Shown here: positions 1 to 12,034 of the stretch, one piece after another | Numbering within the stretch: the first letter of the stretch is position 1 | Layout: every line of letters starts with the position of its first letter | NCBI GenBank assembly: GCA_964016985.1 | Contig: OZ024837.1 | Coordinates: forward strand, 41,140,018-41,204,017 | Length of the DNA stretch: 64,000 bases | Source of the DNA: Anodontia alba | Taxonomy: Eukaryota; Mollusca; Bivalvia; Lucinida; Lucinidae | Direction: 5' to 3' | The notes under the pieces: model-generated | Database searches by the model: none | Told to the model about the DNA's origin: nothing | The model's input: the letters and a program-made list of their open reading frames with translations, nothing else | Position numbers and translations under genes: made by a program

Positions 1-443
1 CATGGCAATAATATAGCGAACAAAGTAGATAATGATGAAACTGTGTTTGTACACATGCATGGTTTGATTTGTATTGCTTGCTGCATGCCTTGAAGTTCTA
101 AAATTTCAATTTTTGATTGACACTGGCCAATTATTATGAATAAGAACGATATTAACCACGATTGTAAATGAGCAAGCACATTTTACACGACACAAGCGGC
201 AAAGCCCCTTATATCATATATTGTGAAAAGCGTGCAACCGGTCGCGCGGCGTGGCCGTCCAGTAAGTCAGTTTTGAGACTCTTGAAAATATCAATCGTCT
301 TTGTGAACGGCACCGACTTCCTGACAGCTAGTACAGATACGCAGGCATTTTTGTTTTAAATGCTACTAGTGGAGACCATCTTAAATTGGTGTGGTAAATT
401 TTTCACTTTCTATATTACCTTAGTTACTAAGTTTATCGGAATG
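1..443. other. AT-rich sequence with no recognised feature
   Basis: No repeat family or exon was recognised here. A 63-codon frame at 168-359 has no family signature and no splice context. Confidence 0.5.
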
Positions 444-650
444 TTAACCTTTAGAGCGCCAAGCAAAATTTATAGCAGACGGTATTCTAATTATTGTATT
501 TTTTTCATAGAAAATAAGTCTTCATATTTCATGTAAATCGTCTGCATGGCAGACGATTCATATGAAATGTCAAAACTTATTTTCTCTCAAAACTTTTTCT
601 TTTTAAAAATGTCGTCTGCTGCAGTTGTGATTGACGCTTTAAGGGTTAAT
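444..650. mobile_element. Family F palindromic MITE (variant)
   Basis: The ends TTAACCTTTAGAGCGCC and GACGCTTTAAGGGTTAA are imperfect inverted repeats. The centre folds around ATCGTCTGCATGGCAGACGAT, with flanking arms built from AAAATAAG and CTTATTTT. It resembles the copy at 49917-50095 and differs in its centre from the other F copies. Confidence 0.6.
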
Positions 651-1425
651 ATTTCAATAATGTTTAATGCTGTTTTCAACGTTTTTCATCGCTTCATCAA
701 TTCTCCAAAATTGTGTTTTCATTGTATTCGTATCATCTCATTTCAACCATGACACATCTATAGGAATCTGATAAATTTTAGAGTTAATAGGCTGATGCTA
801 ATGCATGATTTTTCAAAATATCCTTTTAGTGTCAAAGCATAAAACATAAAATTAAATCTCACAATTTTTTACCACTCCCATAAACACTGAGGGCTGATAA
901 GCACAATCATTTTCTAAAATTGATATTAATACTGATAATGTCAATACCTTACTGAGATTCTGAGTTGTAGACAAAATGATAATTTTGGTGATAATCTAAG
1001 CTTTTTGTGTTAGCTGTTCAGATATTAATTATAATTTTAATAATCTTCATGAGAATTACTTCAAGATTAGTCTAATGCAAGTCATGTATGTTATATGTTT
1101 GTGCAAAACTAGCAGAAATGTTTTCTGCATATCACTTTTATCCGAAGCTCTGCTAATTGACGATATGTTAGCAAATATATTATATTTTATTTTTGATAAC
1201 GTGTAAACTTTACAGATAGATTTAAGCTTCAAATACGTCTTATTTTCATTTCACGCTTAGAAATTAAATTCTAAATTTTGTAAAGATTTCAGTCGTAAGC
1301 ATGAAATTTTCAAGAAGGATGCATTGCAGGATTTAGAGAGACGATTTCAATTTCACGCAGTCAACATTCCTAGTGAAGATACTAGGGAAGATACTGTTTC
1401 GAGCTGTTACGTGTTTATCGTAAAG
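651..1425. other. AT-rich interspersed sequence, nothing recognised
   Basis: No open frame, tandem repeat or inverted repeat of note was seen. Confidence 0.4.
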
Positions 1426-1686
1426 CATCACGAAAACATGCCTATATAATTTTGACCCCCTTAAACCCCACTTTTATACAGTAAAATGGGGTTAACAGGG
1501 ATATACATTATTTATCTATTTCTGCTCAAAAACATAGATTGTGGATACTCGTTAGAACCGCCTCGCGAGAACACACACTCTATGTTTTGAGCAGAATTAT
1601 GAAAAGTTTCCAAGTTCTTATCTGAAAGTTTTCAGGTTTTGGAGGTGAAATTTTCTATATATTTGAATAGGTGTGTTTTCGTAATG
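1426..1686 (+). mobile_element. Family A palindromic MITE, forward, core arm deleted
   Basis: This is the first of about 34 family A entries. A full copy is about 280 bp. It starts CATCACGAAAACATGCCTAT, carries a CCCCACTTTT/AAAACTGGGG hairpin, then a large central palindrome (GAGCAGAAAT arms around TTAGAACCGCCTCG), and ends ATAGGCGTGTTTTCGTAATG. Here the distal part of the core right arm is lost (CGCCTCGCGAGAACACACAC). No coding capacity is seen, so it must be non-autonomous. Confidence 0.9.
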
Positions 1687-1732
1687 GGTGAGATGAGAAA
1701 CTAATAATGACAAACAAACGTCACATATGAAA

Positions 1733-1815
1733 CCACCGACATACTCACAAAACTAAAAACAGTCAAGTTTTCTGGGCCAGATTAGTTAGTTTCGGCCAGT
1801 TAAGCCTCATCATTT
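1733..1815. repeat. Interspersed repeat Y fragment
   Basis: The segment with CTCACAAAACT and CTGGGCCAGA recurs at 48618-48712 with the same order of blocks, including TAGTTTCGG and GCCTCATCA. Its class is unknown. Confidence 0.5.
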
Positions 1816-1932
1816 ATTTAAATCGTATTCACATACTTGTACACATATAAGATGCTTTACACGCAGCAGAAAATGATCCATAAATGTTATTTTCATAAAG
1901 ATCTGTATGGTCTGTGTGTTGTTACCTTTCAA

Positions 1933-2335
1933 ATCAAAACACTGAGGGCACTGGGGGAGTTGATTGACTCTTAGTATAGGCTGCATGGGAAAACTGGTCC
2001 TGAATGGGGACTCAAGATAACTCAGGGTAACCGTTATTTCATTTCATCCTTAACTTCCTGTAATTTAAGCAAACAGTGCAGACCCTGACCAGACGCCGCG
2101 TTCTGCCGCGTCTGATCTAGGTCTGCATTATTTGCCTATGTCCCAAATGTCCCAGTCCAAGTTTTACAGATAGCAGGCTGACGTCACAGTGACAAGAATA
2201 GCGCGGCTATAAATAACCATTACCAGGATTTCGTCTAACGTTTGATTACATCGGTCAATGATAATCACGTGGACAAGTACCTTAACGGAATTTTGGCGTT
2301 TATATATTATGGCTCAAGTGTAAACAATCGACCCG
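1933..2335 (+). mobile_element. Family C element with central GATCAGACGCCGCG hairpin
   Basis: This is the most complete of three copies (others at 5957-6336 and 32287-32580). Shared landmarks in order are CACTGAGGGCACTGG, ATTTAAGCAAACAGTGCAGA, the hairpin GACGCCGCG/CGCGTCTGATC, CTGACGTCACAGTGACAAGA, GATTACATCGGTCAATGATA and GGCGTTTATA. No protein is encoded. Confidence 0.75.
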
Positions 2336-2514
2336 AAAATTGTGTCTCAGCGAGAAAAAATGAACTCTAAAGGGAAACGAGAGAGAGAGAGATGCGAAGC
2401 TCAAACAGAAATGTCAAACGCACCTGTAATATCGTCAGTACATATTGGTATACCGCAAAGCAGAGGGTTATCACAAATGTCAGTTCTGAGATTTCTGAGA
2501 TGACACGATAAACA

Positions 2515-2727
2515 TTAACCCTGGCCCTGCTGAATCCAGATATGCCTTGCCTTTGTAAACAGTGTAGATTCAGATCAGTTGGCTTCTAAGAAGCCAACTG
2601 ATCTGGATCTGCACTGTTTGTCATTAAGTATGTGAATTTCTATGAACAACGTGGATCATGTAATCTGACTGGCTGAAAATTAGAAGTTGGTGTTGCATCT
2701 TAATTTATTCAGCATGACAAGGGTAAA
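2515..2727 (+). mobile_element. Family B palindromic MITE
   Basis: The ends TTAACCCTGGCCCTGCTGAA and ATTCAGCATGACAAGGGTAA are inverted repeats. The centre is a hairpin GATCAGTTGGCTTCTAAG/AAGCCAACTGATC whose stem base ends in CACTGTTTG. Related copies lie at 10552, 15127, 16776 and 44493. Confidence 0.8.
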
Positions 2728-2794
2728 TCATCTTCTGTACAAAAGTACCAGGCATAATTCAGAGGATGCATTCATAGGTCCAGATGAAGGGGTA

Positions 2795-2930
2795 TCGGGT
2801 GAATAGTTTTCTTCTTTTTCCATAAAAACATATATTGTTGGTACTCATAAGAAGCGATTTTAATGAGTACCCAGGGCGTATATTTTCGGAGAGAAATAAG
2901 AAAAATACGGATAAGTTTCTTTGTTAAAAA
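2795..2930. mobile_element. Foldback fragment with a degenerate TTAGAA-type hairpin core
   Basis: GGTACTCATAAGAAGCG and CGATTTTAATGAGTACC form an eroded version of the family A/Q central hairpin. The flanking sequence does not match family A. It may be a relic of a further family. Confidence 0.4.
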
Positions 2931-2990
2931 ATCTGGAGCTATGAAGAGATGGGCCTTGCAACATAAAGGATCAGCGTAGACATCACGAAA

Positions 2991-3261
2991 ACATACCTAT
3001 GTAATTTTGACACCCTTAAACTTCACTTTTATAAAGTAAAACTGGGGTTTACAGGGGTATACACCATTATTTTTCTTATTCCTGCTCAAAAACATAGATT
3101 GTGGTACTCGTTAGAACCGCCTCGCCGAGGCGGTTCTAACGAGCACCCACAATCTATGTTTTGAGCAGAAATATGAAAAATATCAGAGTTTTTTATCTGA
3201 AAATTTACAGTTTTTGGAGGTGAAATCTTCTATATATTTGAAGAGGCGTGTTTTCGTAATG
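2991..3261 (+). mobile_element. Family A MITE, forward, full length
   Basis: Both ends are intact (CATCACGAAAACATACCTAT and GGCGTGTTTTCGTAATG), and the core is an almost perfect palindrome centred near 3121. Confidence 0.92.
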
Positions 3262-4166
3262 TAAATGCTAGACTTTGAATCCCAGCAGTGCAGTGTAGTC
3301 GGAATCTGGCGTGTGTGCATTTTCTTTTCAACATCCACATTCATGACTTGAATTGGACAGTCAAACCAGAAAAACTTTCAACTGGAGGCTACGCTTTGTC
3401 TGCAACCATCGCACATAGACTAGTTCTCACAAATATTGAATAGATGAAACGCATCAGAAAAGAAAAGCTGTTTAACTCATTTGAGTCCAGCGAAAGCCCG
3501 AAAGCCGCACGTAACGTGTCATAAAAAGATATTTAACTCATTTGCCGACTGCGAAATCTTAAGATTCGCACGATCTAATTAAAAAGCTTTTCGCCAAAAG
3601 ATTTGGAAGAAACAATGATTTTGTAGCAGCCGTAAAACGTCTGTCTCCTCGCACATACATTATGTTGTTAATATTTCATCCTCAGGGTTTGCGTATACAA
3701 TCACAATTTACACCCCCTTTCTCTTTGAGTTTCAGATCGAATCATGTCGAGCCGGTCAGTTAACCGACTTACACTTTTCATGGGCAGGGCCCTTTCTCTT
3801 TGACCCCAATTACTGTATGTTCTTCTGTTTTTCGATGCCTCCGGATGGATGTGCTTCTTCGTGACTGTGGCATTCTCTGAGAAACTTGATTTGTATCTAT
3901 CTTTCGTATCTTTGATTAAACTGCATATATGTACATGCAGATCTTAGCCAAAAGTATTTTAATATATACATTAAACCACGTCTTGACTTATACGCCTTAG
4001 ATTATGATCTAAACGGTTATATGTAGAAATTCTCAACCTTATATGGGCTTTTAGAATGATAAATGGTGATAGTAATGGTGATTTTCAAACAGTTTAGTCA
4101 AAGATCAGTTTGACTGACAATCATCAAAAAGACCACACAAATAAGTGGGTGGCATACAGTGACATT
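3262..4166. other. Unassigned sequence with a possible family D fragment
   Basis: Bases 3826-3885 resemble family D (GATGCCTCCGGATGG, TTCGTGACTGTGGCATTC). The rest shows no supported feature. Confidence 0.35.
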
Positions 4167-4373
4167 CAACCATTACCACTCTCTGAGCAAATTCAGCAGA
4201 CGACAAACTGATATTATCTTATTTCTTCCAGAAAATAAGGTTTGACATTTCATGCAAATTGTCTCCTCAGGAGACAATTTGCATGAAATGGCAAACCTTA
4301 TTTTCTTTGAAAATATATAAAATATTTTAAATTCAAAATGTCGTCTGCTGAAATATTCAGCTAGCACGTTAAG
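4167..4373. mobile_element. Family F palindromic MITE
   Basis: Order seen: AACCATTACCACTCTCTGAG, AATTCAGCAGACGACAAACT, the perfect palindrome CAAATTGTCTCCTCAGGAGA and its complement, then GTCGTCTGCTGAAATATTCA and AGCACGTTAA. The centre lies near 4265. Confidence 0.75.
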
Positions 4374-4445
4374 ATGAAAAACCGCAATGAGGACCACAAA
4401 TCTATTCTGTCTGTACTTCAGCCGTTCATTACAACTGCATCAGCG

Positions 4446-4720
4446 ATAATGCAATGTTCAGAAAATACAAGCGAAGATACATAATCAGGAAATGCCATAA
4501 TCACGAAGCACAGACTTCCCGAGGTACCAAAAGGAGGAGAGATGGGGAACAAATAAGGAGCACAAAACAACCGCCATATTTCAAAGTACAGATGGACAAA
4601 CAAAGAATAACTGCAACGGAGGGGGTGGGGGCGGGTCTTAAACCAGTTTTCCTCGCGCGAAACATCAACCTTAATTCTGATGCTCAAATCACAAATATAT
4701 GTTTGGTACACAAAGAGGTC
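4446..4720 (-). repeat. Family D interspersed repeat
   Basis: It contains the family landmarks AAATGCCATAATCACGAAGC, CCCGAGGTACCAAAAGGAGG and AACAAAGAATAACTGCAAC. Related copies occur at 12295, 22790, 23525, 46945, 51070 and 52848. Open frames across it are by-products of the repeat. Its superfamily is unknown. Confidence 0.6.
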
Positions 4721-4901
4721 TCTTCCTGCTTATCAGTGAAACATCAGAGTGAAACAAATATAATCAGAAACGCTATGATGAAACAAAGCAAATGGCTCAT
4801 TGGCGATCTGAAGCCAAAACACAAGAAAAACACAAACAGGACCAAAGATAAGAACCTTCTCCCTTTCTCCCGGCCTTCCGGCCCCTAATGTTTTGTTGTT
4901 G

Positions 4902-4928
4902 TTGGTGGTGGTGGTGGTGGTGGTGGTG

Positions 4929-4992
<64 letters not shown>
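4902..4992. repeat. (GGT)n and (GT)n compound microsatellite
   Basis: About nine GGT units run directly into about thirty GT units. Low-complexity His/Thr/Val/Cys frames across it are artefacts. Confidence 0.95.
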
Positions 4993-4994
<2 letters not shown>

Positions 4995-5420
4995 CAGGAA
5001 CGAAGGTTTTTGGTCACGCACTGTAAAGTCGGTCGGACGGAGGTCTCCCGCCGACACCTTGTTCCAGCAACTTTACAGGTGAAATAATAGCCCATTTTAA
5101 AACTTTAAGTTGAAAACCATAACACGTCCCAGACACACCCTAAATTCCCTACCCCATTTTTGTTTAAAAAAACACACGCACACACACACACACAGAGTCC
5201 CTTCCTCAATCGCCTCGAAAAACTGAACCCATGTGTTCAAACATTATGTCGCACTCATATAGGGCCTAGCAAACGTAACAATAAGACCTTAACCTACACA
5301 ATGTATTTATGCCGAGTGGACTCTTCTACCTTTACTCTTTCTACCGGTCAATTTCCAATAAAAGAGAAATCTGGTTTTTATTCTTACAATGTTTTATAAA
5401 CCAAATTCTTGTAGTTAATG

Positions 5421-5490
5421 CAAACAAGGTAGATCCTGATCAGACGCCGCATTCTGCAGCGTCTGATCTGGCTCTACTCTGTTTGCTTAG
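5421..5490. repeat. Family C-type hairpin without the full element
   Basis: GATCAGACGCCGCATTCTGC and GCAGCGTCTGATC form a stem-loop flanked by GCAAAC and GTTTGC. The rest of the family C element is absent. Confidence 0.6.
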
Positions 5491-5555
5491 GCCTGTCTTT
5501 CAAAAAATTAGGTAATTTGATTAAATCAACTCCTTCTCAGAAGTCGTCCTGGCCC

Positions 5556-5756
5556 CGAGGTTATAAAACTTTTTTCAACTCAGCTGAGCATGAAATATTC
5601 CTATCGTTGGCATTTTCATATTCATTAGCAGAGAAATTTTCATGCTCAGCTATGTTTAGCAAGAAAGACTTTGCAATTGTCAGTAATTTGAGATATATTA
5701 GCAGGATAAATTTCATGCTCAGCTGAGTTGAGCATGAAAAAAGTTTTATAACCTCG
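5556..5756. mobile_element. Family Z palindromic MITE with 4-bp target duplication
   Basis: The ends CGAGGTTATAAAACTTTTTT and AAAAAAGTTTTATAACCTCG are inverted repeats that continue through CAGCTGAGCATGAAAT for about 45 bp. GCCC flanks both sides (5552-5555 and 5757-5760), consistent with a 4-bp target site duplication. A second copy lies at 60732-60970. Confidence 0.7.
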
Positions 5757-5956
5757 GCCCCTGGATCCTCTCTAATTGAGGTAAACTTGTCATTATTTAG
5801 TGGGTGGGGTACAATCGATTTCGCTTGACTAGAATCTTCGATTTAGGTAGAAATGCTGCAAAAATGCAAAAGAACAATGGCTCGAATTAGGTTACTCTTA
5901 CTGTTAGTATTTCAAGAAAAAAAAAACTTAATAACCCAGACTTATCTCTGCAAATA

Positions 5957-6336
5957 TATCAAAGCACTGACAGAACTGGTGGGTCGTTTGTCTCTGAGTA
6001 TAGAATGGGAAAAAGTTCCGAACGGAGAGTAAAAACAATTTCATTTAACCCTCAACTTTCTGTTATATAAGCAAATAGTGTACTCTGATCAGACGACGCA
6101 TTCTGTGGCGTCTGATCTGGGTTTGCACTGTTTGTCCCTAATGTCCAAGTCCGTTTTACAGATAACACTTTATCAAAAGCACTCTGACGTCACAGCGACA
6201 AGAATAGCGCGGCTATAAATGAACGTTATAATGCGCGGTTTGATTACATTGGTCAATGATAATCACGTAGACAAGTACCTTAAGGATATTTTGGCATTTG
6301 TATACAATGGCCCTTTTGTAAACAACTGAATCAAAA
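5957..6336 (+). mobile_element. Family C element
   Basis: It is colinear with 1933-2335: CAAAGCACTGACAGAACTGG, hairpin GATCAGACGACGCA/TGTGGCGTCTGATC, CTGACGTCACAGCGACAAGA, GGTCAATGATAATCACG and TTTTGGCATTTGTATA. Confidence 0.7.
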
Positions 6337-6547
6337 ATGCATAAACTGTTCCGTATTTTGACGTAAGCGAGACATATATGAGCCCAATTTTAAGACATGT
6401 GATGCTTCCTAACTCCATTTTTCTTTGGAATAGCATTGCACCCTCATTATCAAGCATAATAATTCGAAGAAATTATGAAGCTGAATGCTGAAAATAGTAA
6501 AAAAAACAGAACATAAACATCTTTGAAAAAAGCTTAGTTTTCAGATT

Positions 6548-6588
<41 letters not shown>

Positions 6589-8164
6589 CACATTCACATC
6601 CATGCATATGCATGCAAATGAGCTTACTTTTATATATAGAGCAAAAGCAACAAGTCAATATCTAAGCTCTTATTTTGCGCATTTTTGTTAACCTGTATTG
6701 ACCGAAGACAGACGTATGACTAATTCAGCTTGTATTATACTTTTTTTTGCAAAATAATAAATATTATTTCCATGGAAACAGTGATGTTTCTAGTAGCCTA
6801 TATAATTTCTCATTCATTCAGTCTCGCGCTCATTTATTTGGCACCCATGCGAGTAGGTCCTGTCCAGAATATGCAAGATGGGGCTAAATTAGTCGCCAAT
6901 CTAATTCAGACATCGTTATTTATCCCTTTCTACAAGCAACAAGCATTTTGCACGTAAATGACGGTAGCATGACGGCAATTCAAAAAAGAAAAAATGGCGA
7001 CATCTTTCATCTGAAAAAAAAATATGCATTTTTAATGTTAAAAATGCATCTGGAAAAATTTTAACACGATTTACAAACGGGAAACCAAAATTCGACTATC
7101 GGCCTACATAATATTTTTTTTTTTTTCTGAATCTGAGCTATTTGAAATCCAACAGCTTTTAATAAAACCTTTTTAAACTAATAACACCGATATATCTAAT
7201 TTACTTTTAAGTGATACAAACAGGTGTTTTACTTTCTTTTCTTGCACTCGCAAACAAGTTCACAACATATCAATGAAGCACTTATGGTGATTTTTGATTT
7301 TCAAGTGTATTCTAATCATTCAGGAAAAGCCGCTGGATTCACACGGCTTTAAAATTATCCCTTTAATGCCTAATATATTTAAAGAGTATGTTAAAGTGTA
7401 AAGCAATAATTTTATACACTGCGGTGAATTTCTGTTTCATAAAGTTAATGTTCATTGATGCTATTTTCTGGTTGACCGGAGGGATTAAATTCGCTGTTAA
7501 GTTCGGGTGTAAAACCTTGTAAGCCGCTGCTACATTTCTAAAGCATTAATACTCATTAAGGCTCTTTATGCCTAATATACCAAAGTATGGCAACTACCTA
7601 TTGCGTTCAAAATGTTCATGTCGCTTCCACTGATGTAGGCGTATTCAAAAGCCATGATGCAGTGCACATGAAAACCGCCCTATATATAAAATACGAGTAG
7701 ACCAAAACACCATTCGATTAGAAAACGTTTGCAAAGCATGTTGTCTTCAAATTAAAGATACTTATTTTGTTGATCAGCGATGGTTCTGACAAAAATCGTT
7801 CTTATGCATAATCTGGGAAAGACATTGTGAAATAAACGTAAAAAAGATTGCCTTTGGAAACAAAGAACAATTTACAGATTAGAAAATGAGAGTCTCGGTT
7901 TTATTGAGACTCTTCATAAGCAGTAATGAAGTTTACAACATCGCTTACGCCCTCTAACGTAATAAATGAGCAGAATTTCATTTTCAAAGATACCATAATG
8001 GGCCGGATGATCCCAAAGGAAATGAAAAAGGAAAACCCTTTTTTTATTGAATACACTGTATTTTGTCCTCTGTGTATAAAAAAGTATGTCTTTGGAAAAT
8101 ATGCAAATAGTGAAGGTCTAGATCAGCCAGCAAAATCACACATTCTGAAAAGATATAACTGATG
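6337..8164. other. AT-rich region, mostly unique
   Basis: A T-homopolymer run lies at about 6554-6588. At 7840-8020 there is a family V segment (AGATTGCCTTTGGAAACAAA, GAGTCTCGGTTTTATTGAGA, GCAGTAATGAAGTTTACAAC) that recurs at 59640-59990 and in part at 37725-38310. No exon was recognised. Confidence 0.45.
7838..8020. repeat. Family V interspersed repeat
   Basis: AAAGATTGCCTTTGGAAACA, GAGTCTCGGTTTTATTGAGA, CGCTTACGCCCTCTA and TGATCCCAAAGGAAATGAAA appear in the same order at 59650-59850. The class is unknown. Confidence 0.6.
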
Positions 8165-8275
8165 ATGCCAAGGAATTGCCAGAATTACCGAGTCGCCGAA
8201 AGAAGAGGAGATGAGGGAGAAAAAAATGTAAAAAAAAACAAACGCCATAAATGAAAACCACCGAAAAACTGCAAT
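8165..8275 (-). repeat. Family D fragment
   Basis: It matches family D weakly: TGCCAAGGAATTGCCAGAAT, then an AGAGGAGATGAGG block and AACGCCATAAATGAAA. Confidence 0.4.
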
Positions 8276-8334
8276 AGCCTTTTGCTATATAGCTGCATAT
8301 TCTACAATTCTACAATATGCAGTGATCTTGTAGA

Positions 8335-8400
8335 CGGACAGCGAAGGCCATGACCAGACTGCGCAGATGCGTAGTCTGATCTGGGCCTTGGCTGTCCGCA
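8335..8400. repeat. Family X hairpin (GGACAGCGAAGGCC)
   Basis: GCGAAGGCCATGACCAGACT and AGTCTGATCTGGGCCTTG form a stem, with GGACAG and CTGTCC at the base. Similar hairpins lie near 21795, 34010 and 40709. Confidence 0.6.
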
Positions 8401-8410
8401 CATGCACAGA

Positions 8411-9032
8411 AGGGAAGGCCCGTTTGCACATGACTCGGCTCATATGATTTTCCAATTTGTATCACTTCCCTGCGATGGTAAATTTATTCAAATTTTCTTT
8501 GGGATGAAATTAAGACATCAGGAGTGAAACAGTTAACATATGGTAAACATATTCAAGGTGAAAAGCTTTATAGCTACAGAGCACTTATTCAGTGTATGTT
8601 AAAGTCATTTGTAAAGAGTTTCATCTTACAATGAAGAATCAAACCTCGGAAAAGCTATTAAACTTTAGGGGATCTCTTTTTATTCATGAAATACTATCCT
8701 AGACTTAGTTTATGAGGATGAATGACATCTTAATAAACACCAGATGAGACGAGTGAATTAACAACTCATTGAGAATACATGTCTGTAAATGACATACACC
8801 GTTCATTTTAATAGATGTATTATAGATGTATATATAAAGAAAAAAATCTAGTGCCATGTTATCCTTTAGAAACGGACTGTTTAGTCGTTGTATTTTCGTA
8901 CGTACTGCTAAAACTTTTTCGTGGCAGAACTTGCCAAGTTATAACTCTTAAGAATTCCCTCAGGCAGAAAGTGTCACGATTTAACTTCTAATATTCTATG
9001 TGGCAGCCCTTATAACCTTATATAAATTAAAT
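8411..9032. other. Unassigned AT-rich sequence
   Basis: No supported gene, repeat array or hairpin was noticed. Confidence 0.4.
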
Positions 9033-9277
9033 CATCACGAAAACATACCTATATAATTTTGACCCCCTTAAATCCCACTTTATATAGTAAAACTGGAGTT
9101 AACAGAGGTATACATTATTTGTCTTACTTCTGCTCGAAAATATAAATTGTGGGTACTCGTTAGAACCATCTATGTTTTGAGCAGAAATATGAAAAATATT
9201 AGATCTTTTTATCTGAAAATTTTCAGTTTTTGGTGGTGAAATTTTCAATACATTTGAATAGGTTTGTTTTCGTAATG
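9033..9277 (+). mobile_element. Family A MITE, forward, hairpin core deleted
   Basis: The ends are intact but the central palindrome has collapsed to GGGTACTCGTTAGAACCATC followed by TATGTTTTGAGC, removing most of one arm. It looks like a deletion between the arms. Confidence 0.88.
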
Positions 9278-9310
9278 TAAAAACGCATAAAAAAGCTGGT
9301 TTAAAAAAAA

Positions 9311-9700
9311 GGTAAGAGAAAAGTCCAGGGAGTGCCACAATCACAAACCGCAGCCCTTCCCAGACCCCAAGAGGAAGAGGAAACCGACAAATCTAAACAA
9401 GCACAAACCGAACAAACGTACGAAAAGCACTAAGATTAGCTCTCTCTTCCCCAAGCGAGGTAATCGCAATACTAAAAGGACTGAAAAACACAAGAACAAC
9501 ATGACACACGGAAAGACATACAACAAATCGCCTCGCAGAACAAACTACAAAGCAACAAAGAGTAAGACTAACACCGGGACCGCCGCCTTAGAACGGTCGG
9601 TAGAGGCACCGGGGGGGGGTGGGGGGAGGGTTTAAAGCACTTTTACAGCTAGCTTACTGCACCCTGGGTCCCGATGCTACTCTTAATACATAAACACATA
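9311..9700 (-). repeat. Family D2 interspersed repeat
   Basis: It is the reverse complement of 15418-15815: GAAAAGTCCAGGGAGTGCCA, GAACGGTCGGTAGAGG, a G-run at 9610-9620 and AAGCACTTTTACAGCTAGC. The T tract at the 3' end of the other copy corresponds to A-rich sequence near 9304. Confidence 0.6.
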
Positions 9701-9753
9701 AAAATTCGGTTCGCATAAAGGCTCCCAACTCAGTCAATGCTGCAAATTCTGAA

Positions 9754-10031
9754 CATTACGAAAACACACCTATTCAAATATATAGAAAATTTCACCTCCA
9801 AAATCAGAAATTTTTCAGGTAAAAAACTCTGATATTTTTTCATATTTCTGCTCAAAACATAGATTGTGGGTACCCGTTAGAACCGCCTCGCCGAGGCGGT
9901 TCTAACGAGTACCCACAATCTATATTTTGAGCAGAAATAAGAAAAATAATGGATACCCCTGTAAACCCCAGTTTTACTATATAAAAGTGGGGTTTAAGGG
10001 GGTCAAAATTATATAGGCATGTTTTCTGATG
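9754..10031 (-). mobile_element. Family A MITE, reverse, full length
   Basis: It starts CATTACGAAAACACACCTAT and ends CATGTTTTCTGATG with one eroded base. The central palindrome is nearly perfect. Confidence 0.92.
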
Positions 10032-10139
10032 ATAAACCGCCCTGTAATGTAGATTTAGTCAAGTCCTGTTTTTAATATATCACCAGGGAGCAGGCGATAC
10101 CCTATGAATAGACTTGTTAAAGTAATGTAGAAAAACTAA

Positions 10140-10350
10140 TGGCTTAACTTCAGACAACGTACCTTCCAATATGTGTGCCCATTGAAGATTCAGATAAGCC
10201 TGTGCGTTCGCACAGACTGATCAGAATCTTCTCTGGGTAAATTTTGAATAGCCAAGGATGCAAAATTTCTTCCTACGAACAACAAAGACTCTGATGAGAC
10301 TGATTTGATTCTTAGTTGACACACATATTTTCTCATGTCGCGACTCTTTT
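10140..10350 (-). repeat. Family W hairpin repeat
   Basis: TGAAGATTCAGATAAGCCTG and CAGACTGATCAGAATCTTC pair around TGCGTTCGCA. It is followed by AGCCAAGGATGCAAAATTTC, which also follows the hairpin at 31010-31110. Confidence 0.5.
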
Positions 10351-10362
10351 GAAGTCACCTGG

Positions 10363-10500
10363 TAAAGACCACAATAACGAAACATAACTTTCCGACGCAC
10401 CGAAAAAAGATGTGATCAATGACAAAACAAAACGATACAAATGCAATAACCGACAAACAAAAATAATCGTCTTTAACAAGACGATAAGATGAAGCAGAAG
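10363..10500 (-). repeat. Family D fragment
   Basis: Degenerate matches to the D landmarks AGACCACAATAACGAAACAT and CGACGCACCGAAAAAAG. Confidence 0.35.
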
Positions 10501-10551
10501 AAGAAGCTAACAGATATCAATATCTTAATAAGTCACCTCGATAATAATTAT

Positions 10552-10765
10552 TTAACCCTTGTCATGCTGAATAAATTAAGTTGTCACGTCCACTTGTAAT
10601 TTTCAGCCAATCAGATTACTTGATCCAGTCTGTTGATATAAATTTACATATTTAATTACAAACAGTGCAGATCTAGATCAGTTGGCTTATTCAGAAGCCA
10701 ACTGATCTTGATCTACACTGTTTTCAAAGGCAGGGTATATCCCGGATCAGCAGGACCAGGGTTAA
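10552..10765 (-). mobile_element. Family B palindromic MITE
   Basis: The ends TTAACCCTTGTCATGCTGAA and AGCAGGACCAGGGTTAA are inverted repeats. The central hairpin is GATCAGTTGGCTTATTCAGA with complementary AAGCCAACTGATC. Confidence 0.8.
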
Positions 10766-12003
10766 TAACTGACATTCCTCTTCTTTTTAACCGTTGAAAG
10801 CGTTATAAATCAACGTTGCAAAGAGAACATACCGTCTATTGTGAGCACAGATACACTCTATCTGTTATCATATAACGAATCTACTAAACTGAAATTAAGT
10901 AACAGCTTAATTAATAACTAGATAAACTCGGAGTATAATGACATGCCATTTGGTTTAAGCAAAGCTCCTGAGCCATATCTTTCGTAGCAAAGTAAAAGCA
11001 AGTTAAATAGCACAGATGACGAATTAGGGACAACGGTAAATGAGCGTGTAGGCCATGGGCAAAAGATATCTGATACTGTTGATTTGTTTGTTTGAAAAGG
11101 TTAAAATAGTCAAACATTTTGTAATGGCTTCTGTAAGCTAAGAAATATTTTCTCAAACATTGTGTTTATTATCTATTCACATTATAAATGAAACAACATA
11201 CTCATGCTTCTTCAAACAAGTGCTAAACCACAAACTAACTTGTAAACTACATCCAGATCAATAGTTATGTAGAATAAGCCACGATGAGTAAAACATACAC
11301 TTCTTCAAAACATGGTACTACATTTTGTTTGCATAGATTTTTATATGAACCAAGAAGACAGAACAAACAGAGGCTGTCTAAAATGTTTTTTTGTTGTTGT
11401 TTTTTTTTTTTGTTGTTGTTGTTTTTTTTTTTTGATGATTGTATAGTGCTGCATTAATGTAAATTTAATATGTTAACTACTATTATATAAATTTATATGT
11501 GAGGCACACACTCAGCTAAAATGACTGTTTTGGTTTAGTGTAAAATTAAGCACCTGTGCTATGGTTGGTCATAGTTTAAAATGCTATAAATATCATATAT
11601 ATTGAACTTAACATTAGCATAACATTACATATTAAGAGTTTGGATCGTTTGATTTTTGACAGTTTAATGGTAAAAACCAACGTAAAATCTTTTAATTTCA
11701 TCAATAATGATATGAAATACTTTTCTTTTGATGAAATGATAAAAGAAAAAAATGTATCTTGATGTGTGGTACTGTTAATGTTAGTTATTAGTACTACCTC
11801 AATAAACATACTGAACTTTTTGAAGTTAAATATGCAGGAATCACTATACCTCTGTAACTGGGCCATTATTTCAGTAGCTTAAAAGGAAAAGCTTTGCTGA
11901 AAAAAAACCTGTATCTGAGGAGTTGTTCTTTTCCTGTTTTTTTTTTTTTTTTTTGTTTTTTTTGTTGTTGTTTTTTTTGTTTTTTTTTTGTTTTTTTTTT
12001 GTT

Positions 12004-12034
<31 letters not shown>

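Noticed and set aside
4733..5095. His/Thr-repeat and Val/Cys-repeat frames
   Set aside because: They are translations of the GT and GGT microsatellite.
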